Below are positions 1 through 4,738 of a DNA stretch of 12,811 nucleotides, piece after piece (position 1 is the stretch's first letter; every line of letters starts with the position of its first letter). The translations under genes were made by a program, and so were the position numbers. The stretch is from Candidatus Methylomirabilota bacterium. GTDB lineage: Bacteria; Methylomirabilota; Methylomirabilia; Methylomirabilales; 2-02-FULL-66-22. The notes beneath the pieces are model-generated. The model saw nothing but the letters and a program-made list of their open reading frames with translations. It was not told the DNA's origin and did no database searches. The stretch covers positions 1 to 12,811 of the forward strand of contig JACQXP010000315.1 of NCBI GenBank assembly GCA_016208645.1, in the 5' to 3' direction.

Positions 1-49
1 TCGGGCCTAACCTGGACTATTCGTGAAGTCGCTTCGCACGTCGGGACGG

Positions 50-110
50 CCCCCCTCACCCCTGCCCTCTCCGCACCCGCCCCTGGCGGGTACCCGGGGG
101 AGAGGGGGGG
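50..110. repeat. G/C-rich nested hairpin (intergenic repeat or terminator-like)
   Basis: The inner stem ACCCGCC (75-81) pairs with GGCGGGT (85-91) across a 3-nt loop. The next stem CCCTCTCC (65-72) pairs perfectly with GGAGAGGG (99-106), and flanking C and G runs (50-55, 105-110) can extend it. It lies about 75 bp past the stop of the small minus-strand gene, so it could end or protect that transcript, although no T run follows in either direction. C-rich text ending in CCCTCTCC, mirrored by GGGAGAGGG, is a common style of dispersed intergenic repeat in GC-rich genomes, so it may be a mobile REP-like element. I see no convincing gene in positions 1-184. Confidence 0.6.
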
Positions 111-184
111 TTAATGACGTCCGGGTATTACGACCCGTAGCAAGACTGACCCTGGTTTGGCCTGCTCTGAGTATCGGGACCAGC

Positions 185-352
185 TCATCCAATCAAGAGT
201 GCATCGGCCCATGCACGGTATCGGTCCAGGTGCCTGGTCATGCGCTGGAACTCCGTGGCCATCTCCGCCCCCTGGGCGAAATTCCCGGCCACGGCATAAA
301 ACTGCCGCCACCGGCTCCGGTCAACCTGTCGTCTTCGCCCGGGCCGGGGCAC
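185..352 (-). CDS. 55-aa hypothetical protein downstream of and overlapping the nucleotidyltransferase
   Basis: This is a short minus-strand reading frame, GTG start at 352-350 and TGA stop at 187-185. The product begins MPRPGRRRQV and ends RYRAWADALLIG. Support comes from an AAAGGA Shine-Dalgarno sequence about 9 nt before the GTG and from a 32-bp overlap with the end of the upstream nucleotidyltransferase gene. The middle part, WRQFYAVAGNFAQGAEMATE, looks like an amphipathic helical protein. In position it resembles the HEPN partner of MNT nucleotidyltransferases. However, it is about half the length of a HEPN domain and I see no R-x4-6-H motif. It could be a truncated or frameshifted HEPN-like protein or a genuine micro-protein. 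I do not recognise the family. Confidence 0.55.
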   Translation of the reverse strand: MPRPGRRRQVDRSRWRQFYAVAGNFAQGAEMATEFQRMTRHLDRYRAWADALLIG

Positions 353-977
353 CCTCTCTGTCCTTTCTGCGATCTATAGCGATCTCAATGCCCTCTCGCA
401 GGATATTCGCGATCAACGGATCCCTCCGCTGGCGGCGGACCTCCACGGCCCGCTGGGTGAGGACGATGGCATTCACCCGGAGCCCCCATTCCTTCGCCAT
501 CACAGCTCTCAGCTCGTTCGCCGCCTGGCGGGTTGATGCCTGACCCCGGGGGCCGTCTGCGATGAGGAGGAGATCCAGGTCGCTCTCCCTCTGCTCCTCG
601 CCCCGCGCCACGCTGCCAAAGACCAGGGCCCGGACGCACCGGCCGGCCGCTAGTTCACCCACGCGGCGGACTACTCGCGGGAAGACCTCGCGTTCCTTCC
701 GGAGGAGGGGGATGAGCAGATCTCGAACCAACAGGTTTTCCCGGCTGAGCTGGAAGAGCTGGCTCTGCCCCGAGCCCTGCCGACGCACCACCCCCAACTC
801 CTCCAGGCGCCCGAGGGCCACGGCGCAGGTCTGGTGGTTGATCCCGGCCTGCCGGGCGACTTGCCGCCCGCTCATGCCCTCCGCCGTATCCAGGAGGGCA
901 CGGCAGACAGCGAGATGGCTCGGCGCCGCGAACACCGGATCGAGCGGTTGGCGGAAGGCTCCTGTCCTGGCTCGCAT
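321..977 (-). CDS. HTH-domain nucleotidyltransferase (MNT/KNTase superfamily)
   Basis: The 218-aa protein has two modules. Residues 12-85 form a winged helix-turn-helix of ArsR/MarR style (MSGRQVARQAGINHQTCAVA as recognition core, then LEELGVVRR). Residues about 112-200 form a minimal nucleotidyltransferase fold with the signature GSVARGEEQRESDLDLLLI (121-139), giving the GS motif and the two metal-binding aspartates D133 and D135. The third acidic residue expected on the later strand (around VNAIVLT, 168-174) is not obvious; N169 sits there, so catalysis may be weak or lost. MNT proteins are known as antitoxins that AMPylate HEPN toxins, and as free-standing regulators. Here the fused HTH suggests DNA binding and autoregulation. 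The ATG at 977-975 sits just downstream of a TATAAT box. A 55-aa gene overlaps its 3' end. The fold is clear; the biological role is not. Confidence 0.85.
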   Translation of the reverse strand: MRARTGAFRQPLDPVFAAPSHLAVCRALLDTAEGMSGRQVARQAGINHQTCAVALGRLEELGVVRRQGSGQSQLFQLSRENLLVRDLLIPLLRKEREVFPRVVRRVGELAAGRCVRALVFGSVARGEEQRESDLDLLLIADGPRGQASTRQAANELRAVMAKEWGLRVNAIVLTQRAVEVRRQRRDPLIANILREGIEIAIDRRKDREGAPARAKTTG

Positions 978-985
978 GGCTGGTT

Positions 986-1018
986 ATTATAGCACACAAT
1001 TGTCTGGCAAACCAGACA
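986..1018 (-). promoter_or_regulatory. Promoter with 18-bp palindromic operator for the HTH-nucleotidyltransferase gene
   Basis: On the minus strand a perfect -10 box TATAAT occupies 991-986. It lies so close to the ATG at 977 that the predicted transcription start (about 979) leaves a leader of only a few bases, implying leaderless or near-leaderless mRNA. No good -35 box sits at the right spacing. In its place is a perfect inverted repeat, TGTCTGG-CAAA-CCAGACA (1001-1018). The palindrome is a good candidate binding site for the HTH domain encoded just downstream, as activator or autorepressor. The sequence elements are seen directly; the regulator assignment is inference. Confidence 0.6.
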
Positions 1019-1066
1019 CCTCCTCGAGGATCGGGCTACGGTGCCGTCGCATACGATGCGCCTGCA

Positions 1067-1291
1067 TCATGGGCCGGAGCGCTTTCCCGGCTTGGGTGGC
1101 TGGGCGATGACCTGGAGCAACGCCTGCATCTCCTGGTCGCGTGTCTTCTTCATGACGCGCCCGCGGGAGATGGCAAAGCGCAGGAGTTTTCCGTCGGGCG
1201 TCTCCTGCTCCAGGTGATGAATCAGGTCTTTGTAGCGGATGGTCTTCTCCCCGAAGGCAGCAAAGTTCCGCTCCGGGTCCACCTTCTCCAC
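1067..1291 (-). CDS. Small conserved-looking hypothetical protein (start uncertain, probably longer)
   Basis: From GTG at 1291 the frame encodes 74 aa ending QPPKPGKRSGP, with clean GC-rich codon use (third positions mostly G or C) and a protein-like composition (FGEKTIRYKDLIHHLEQE, DGKLLRFAISRGRVMKK). I do not recognise the family. The same frame stays open and coding-like upstream to about 1385, reading YPQDDEIPLLSKEEA and then IAEVRRWLEVEK, but that extension contains no ATG, GTG or TTG. Either a non-standard start such as the CTG before SKEEA is used, or a base is missing. One extra C in the C5 run near 1346-1350 would join an ATG (MKSPLLSKEEA) to this frame. The gene is divergent from the nfo operon and shares its upstream region. 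Confidence 0.6.
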   Translation of the reverse strand: MEKVDPERNFAAFGEKTIRYKDLIHHLEQETPDGKLLRFAISRGRVMKKTRDQEMQALLQVIAQPPKPGKRSGP

Positions 1292-1427
1292 CTCCAGCCA
1301 CCTGCGGACCTCGGCGATGGCCTCTTCCTTGCTCAGGAGGGGGATTTCATCGTCCTGGGGGTAGTCTCCGCTCTCCCCAGATTGTATGGGGCTTGTCGGT
1401 AGCGGGCAAGCGCAATCCCCGTCCTCC

Positions 1428-1456
1428 TTGGAAAGCCGCGCTTGGTCTGATATAGT
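1428..1456 (+). promoter_or_regulatory. Sigma-70-type promoter of the 85-aa gene / nfo / galT operon
   Basis: TTGGAA (1428-1433) and TATAGT (1451-1456) are separated by exactly 17 bp. The -10 matches consensus at five of six positions and the -35 at four of six. Predicted transcription starts near 1463, about 25 nt before the ATG at 1488. This supports 1488 rather than the more upstream in-frame start at 1386. The promoter lies in the gap between divergent coding frames and would drive the plus-strand run through at least galT. Confidence 0.6.
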
Positions 1457-1487
1457 CGCCCTGCCGTTGCGAAGGCCCGGGAACGAG

Positions 1488-1745
1488 ATGCCGACTCGTG
1501 AGGAACTGGAAGAAGAGGACCGCCGCGTACGTCACCTCCGTATCGCGGTGCATTTGGCCCTGAGCGTCATCGGCCAGACGAACATGAGCCTGACCCAAGC
1601 CCAGGAGATGGTGACTGCCACCCGCAGCATGGCCCTGCGCCTGTTTCCAGGGAAGGAGCTGGCCTTCGACCTGATCTACCTCCCGCGCTTCCGCCGCCTC
1701 CTGGCCGAGCGCTTCGGCTTCTCCCGCCCCATCCTGTCCGGATAG
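1488..1745 (+). CDS. 85-aa hypothetical protein, first gene of the nfo operon
   Basis: The protein starts MPTREELEEEDRRVRHLR and continues as a probably all-helical chain with a moderately hydrophobic central helix (IAVHLALSVIG, 19-29). The acidic/basic N-terminus and RFRRLLAERFGFSRP near the C-terminus suggest a soluble protein. ATG 1488 was chosen because a promoter ends just upstream (-10 at 1451-1456). A longer in-frame start at 1386 would lie before that promoter and gives a low-complexity N-terminus. Its stop is 11 bp before the nfo start, so it is very likely co-transcribed with the DNA repair gene. I do not recognise a named family, and the link to repair rests only on position. Confidence 0.65.
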   Translation: MPTREELEEEDRRVRHLRIAVHLALSVIGQTNMSLTQAQEMVTATRSMALRLFPGKELAFDLIYLPRFRRLLAERFGFSRPILSG

Positions 1746-1756
1746 AGCCGATCGCC

Positions 1757-2692
1757 ATGCCCTCGCTTCGCACTCCGCGCGTCGCCGACCGCCGACCTTG
1801 CCCCGCGGGTCACGTTCGACTCGGTGCGCACATGTCCATCGCCGGCGGCGTGGACCAGGCGCCCTTGCGGGGCAGGCAGGTCGGATGCGACACCATCCAG
1901 GTCTTCACCAAGAGCAACCGGCAATGGCGCGCCAAGCGGCTGAGCGACCGGGAGGTGGAAGCGTTCAGGGCGAATCTCCTGGCGACGGGCATCGGCCCGG
2001 TGGTGGCGCACGACTGTTACCTGGTCAACCTGGCCGCGCCCCGTCGGGCCTTGTGGAAGAAATCCATGGCGGCCTTCCGGGTGGAGCTGGAACGCGCCGA
2101 GCGCCTGGGAATCCCGTACCTGGTGACGCATCCCGGCTCGCACGCCGGCGCGGGCGAGGCGGATGGGATTCGCCGGGTGGCGGAGGCGCTGAACCTCCTC
2201 CACGCCGCCCTGCCCCGCCACGGCGTGGTCCAGATCCTGCTGGAGACCACCGCCGGTCAGGGGACCAGCCTGGGGTATCGCTTCGAGCAGCTCGCGGCGA
2301 TCCTGGAAGAGGTCGAGCAGGCGGACCGCGTCGGCGTCTGCCTGGACACCTGCCACGTCTTCGCCGCAGGCTACGACATCCGCTCGGCCGAGGGCTACCG
2401 GAAGACCCTGGCAGAGTTCACGGCGTGCCTGGGGCTCACGCGCCTGAAGGCCATCCACCTGAACGATTCCAAGGCGGGTCTGGGCAGCCGGGTGGACCGG
2501 CACGAGCACATCGGTGTGGGACGGCTGGGACTGGAAGCGTTCCGCCGGACCCTGAACGACCCTCGCCTTCGCCGGGTGCCCATGATTCTGGAGACCCCCA
2601 AGGATGAGAACTTCATCACGGCCGATCGCCGCAACCTGGCCCGCCTGCGGCGCCTGCTGAATGGTCGAGGCCAGCGGGGGAGTGCGACATGA
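1757..2692 (+). CDS. nfo: Endonuclease IV (AP endonuclease, deoxyribonuclease IV)
   Basis: This base-excision-repair enzyme cuts the backbone 5' of abasic sites. At 311 aa it is slightly longer than E. coli Nfo (285 aa), because about 20 residues precede the first strand VRLGAHMSIAGG (20-31). That strand is needed for the TIM barrel, so the ATG at 1757 is preferred over the internal ATG at 1832. All nine metal ligands of the family can be placed by motif: H85, H125 (THPGSH), E163 (LLETTAG), D197 and H200 (CLDTCH), H234 (HLNDSK), D247 and H249 (DRHEH), and E279 (ILETPK). The enzyme should therefore be active with three zinc ions. It follows the 85-aa gene by 11 bp and overlaps the next gene by ATGA, suggesting translational coupling. 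Confidence 0.97.
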   Translation: MPSLRTPRVADRRPCPAGHVRLGAHMSIAGGVDQAPLRGRQVGCDTIQVFTKSNRQWRAKRLSDREVEAFRANLLATGIGPVVAHDCYLVNLAAPRRALWKKSMAAFRVELERAERLGIPYLVTHPGSHAGAGEADGIRRVAEALNLLHAALPRHGVVQILLETTAGQGTSLGYRFEQLAAILEEVEQADRVGVCLDTCHVFAAGYDIRSAEGYRKTLAEFTACLGLTRLKAIHLNDSKAGLGSRVDRHEHIGVGRLGLEAFRRTLNDPRLRRVPMILETPKDENFITADRRNLARLRRLLNGRGQRGSAT

Positions 2693-3678
2693 TCGAGATG
2701 CGCCAGGATCCCACGACCCGCACCTGGATCCTCGTGGGCCACACGGGCGGCGATCCCGGACGCAAGGAGACGCCCGACGGCTGCCCCTTCTGCCCGGGGC
2801 GCGAGGCGGAGACGCCTCCGGCCGTCGCGGTCATCCCCGGGCCGAACGGAACCTGGCGCGTGCGCGCATTCCCCGACAAGATGCCCGTGTTCCAGGTGGA
2901 GGGGGATATGGGCCGGGAGGGAGAAGGCCTCTACGATCGGATGCGGAACGTGGGGGCGCACGAGGTCGTGGTGGAGACGCCGCAGCACGCCATTACCCTG
3001 GCGGGCCTTGCCGTGGAGGACGTCGCCCGCGTCCTCCAGATGTTCCGGCAGCGGATCCAGGACCTGAAGAACGACCTCCGCTTCCGCTACGTCCAGGTGT
3101 TCAAGAACCAGGGTCCCCAGGCGGGCTCCGTGATCTCGCACGCGCACTCGCACCTGGTGGCCACCCCCGTGATCCCGCGCCGCCTCGAGGCCGAGCTGCG
3201 CTGGAGCAAGCGCCACTTCGACCTGAAGGAGCGGTGTCTGTACTGCGACATCCTCCGGCAGGAGCTGGAGCAGGGGACGCGACTGGTGGAGCGGCAGGCG
3301 GACTACGTGGCCTTCTGCCCCTTTGCCCCGCGCTTCGCCTATGAGGTCTGGGTCTTCCCGGTGGTTCATGGTCACCGGTTCGAGGACCTCGATGACCCCG
3401 CCCTGGCGGGGCTGGCCGCGGTGCTGAAGTCCGTCCTCCAGCGGGTGGAGCGGAAGGTGCCTGACTATCACCTGGTCCTCCACACCGCACCCAACGAGAA
3501 GTCGCCGCCGGTCTGGGGCCAGCCGTGGGAGAGCCTGCGCGACGACTTCCACTGGCACATCGAGGTGCTCCCGCGGCAGGCGGACGTGGCCCGCCTGCAC
3601 CGGGAGGAAGAGTTCTACGTGAACCCGGTCGCGCCCGAGGAGGCGGCGCGACAACTGCGGGAGACGCTGCATGCCTGA
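2689..3678 (+). CDS. galT: Galactose-1-phosphate uridylyltransferase family protein (GalT or ADP-glucose phosphorylase-like)
   Basis: This 329-aa nucleotidyltransferase belongs to the HIT superfamily, which moves a nucleoside monophosphate between sugar phosphates through a nucleotidyl-histidine. The N-terminal half has CPFCPG (C32, C35) and H100, expected zinc ligands, and NQGPQAGSVISHAHSHL (140-156) with the catalytic histidine triad H151/H153/H155. The C-terminal half has a second CLYC (183-186), a degenerate HIT repeat (FCPFAPRFAYEVWVFP, 209-224) and FHWHIEVLP (287-295). Classic E. coli GalT has HPHGQ; the SHAHSH form and extra CxxC resemble the Arabidopsis At5g18200 type, reported to act as an ADP-glucose/adenylylsulfate phosphorylase. 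The exact nucleotide and sugar are therefore open. Its ATG overlaps the nfo stop codon. Confidence 0.88.
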   Translation: MIEMRQDPTTRTWILVGHTGGDPGRKETPDGCPFCPGREAETPPAVAVIPGPNGTWRVRAFPDKMPVFQVEGDMGREGEGLYDRMRNVGAHEVVVETPQHAITLAGLAVEDVARVLQMFRQRIQDLKNDLRFRYVQVFKNQGPQAGSVISHAHSHLVATPVIPRRLEAELRWSKRHFDLKERCLYCDILRQELEQGTRLVERQADYVAFCPFAPRFAYEVWVFPVVHGHRFEDLDDPALAGLAAVLKSVLQRVERKVPDYHLVLHTAPNEKSPPVWGQPWESLRDDFHWHIEVLPRQADVARLHREEEFYVNPVAPEEAARQLRETLHA

Positions 3679-3714
3679 TCCTACCGGGGCGCCGACGCCT
3701 GGCCGCGGGTATCC

Positions 3715-3739
3715 GCCGCGCGTTCTCGCGGAGCGCGGC
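3715..3739 (+). other. Intercistronic hairpin before the beta-propeller gene
   Basis: GCCGCGC (3715-3721) and GCGCGGC (3733-3739) form a perfect 7-bp GC stem with an 11-nt loop. It lies in the 75-bp gap after galT, immediately before the AGAGGAG ribosome binding site. No T run follows, so it is more likely an mRNA stability or translation-control structure than an intrinsic terminator. Confidence 0.35.
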
Positions 3740-3753
3740 GAGAGGAGATCCGT

Positions 3754-4711
3754 GTGACGACCCCCCGCATCTCCCGGGTCCGCCCGCTGGCCGGTGTCGA
3801 GGGCGGCCGGGTGACGATCCTCGGCGAGGGCCTGTGCGACCCCGCGGTGGGGCAGCCCATGCCCCGCTTTGACGCGACCGAGAGCCGGCCCCGCCTCGGG
3901 GTTCATCCAGATCGTGTGGCCGGATGCGGTGGTCGAGGGCCCGTTCTTCGAGGTTGCGGCAAAGCTGGCGGACGAACTGCACCCCGTGGCGAATCCCGTG
4001 GTGGACCGCGAGGGGCACATCATCACCACCTTCAGCGGCACCCGGGGACAGGCCGCCCCCGGTGGCACCTCCGTCTTCCGGATCTCTCCGGATGGCGGGG
4101 CCGAGCCCTACCTGAACGATCTGGTGAACCCCACGGGTCTGGCCCTGGATCCGAACGGCGCGCTGTTCATCTCGTGCCGGAACGACGGGACCATCCGCAA
4201 GGTCGCGCGGCCCGGCCAGACCGAGGTCTTCATTGACGGCATGGGCGTGGCCACCGGGATTGCCTTCAATGCGGAGGGGACGCTGTTCGTGGGCGATCGC
4301 TCCGGCGGGATCTTCGCCGTGGATCCCCACGGGGCCACACGGCGATTTGCCAAACTCCCGGCCAGCGTGGCCGCCTATCACCTGGCCCTCGGCCCGGATG
4401 GGGACCTGTACGTGACGGCCCCTACCCTGTCCAACGACGATCCCGTCTTCCGGATCAGCCCGCAGGGGACCGTGTCCCGCTCCTTCGAGCATCTGGCCCG
4501 GCCCCAGGGCCTGGCCTTCGACCGGGACGGGACGCTCTTCGTGGTCGCCATCCACCAGGGAGAGCGCGGGATCTTCCGGATCGGTGCTGACGGGAAGGCC
4601 ACGCTGGTCGTGGCGGGCGAGAACCTGGTGGGCCTGGCCTTCGACGGCCGGGGGCGCATGGTCATCGCCAGCACCAATGCGATCTACCGGCTCGCGTGGT
4701 CGGGGAGCTGA
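3754..4711 (+). pseudogene. TIG/IPT-domain SMP-30/NHL-type beta-propeller protein, broken by one frameshift
   Basis: Translation would start at GTG 3754 after a good AGGAG site. The first frame encodes MTTPRISRVRPLAGVEGGRV and continues into TILGEGLC, the start of an IPT/TIG immunoglobulin-like domain. After RFDATESRP the frame loses sense. The next frame picks up at SGFIQIVWPDAVVEGPFFEV and runs to 4711 as a repeated-blade propeller: NPTGLALDPNGALFISCRND, GIAFNAEGTLFVGDRSGGIF, HLALGPDGDLYVTAPTL and QGLAFDRDGTLFVV, the SMP-30/gluconolactonase/NHL style. Removing one C from the CCCC run at 3889-3892 restores RFDATESRPASGFIQIVWPD without gap. It may be a true pseudogene or a sequencing error; conservation downstream favours a recent event. 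Such propellers act as lactonases or binding proteins; no substrate can be named. No signal peptide is visible. Confidence 0.75.
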
Positions 4712-4738
4712 TGCGGACTGCCCGAAGAGAGACGACCA

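Noticed and set aside
7..192. 61-codon minus-strand frame near the window start
   Set aside because: Most of it translates the G/C-rich hairpin into Pro/Gly/Arg-rich text; no domain or ribosome binding site. It may contain decayed sequence from the small gene's original 3' end, but that cannot be shown.
2395..4068. Antisense frame of 557 codons opposite nfo, galT and the propeller gene
   Set aside because: Shadow frame; all nine metal ligands of Nfo and the GalT triad lie on the plus strand.
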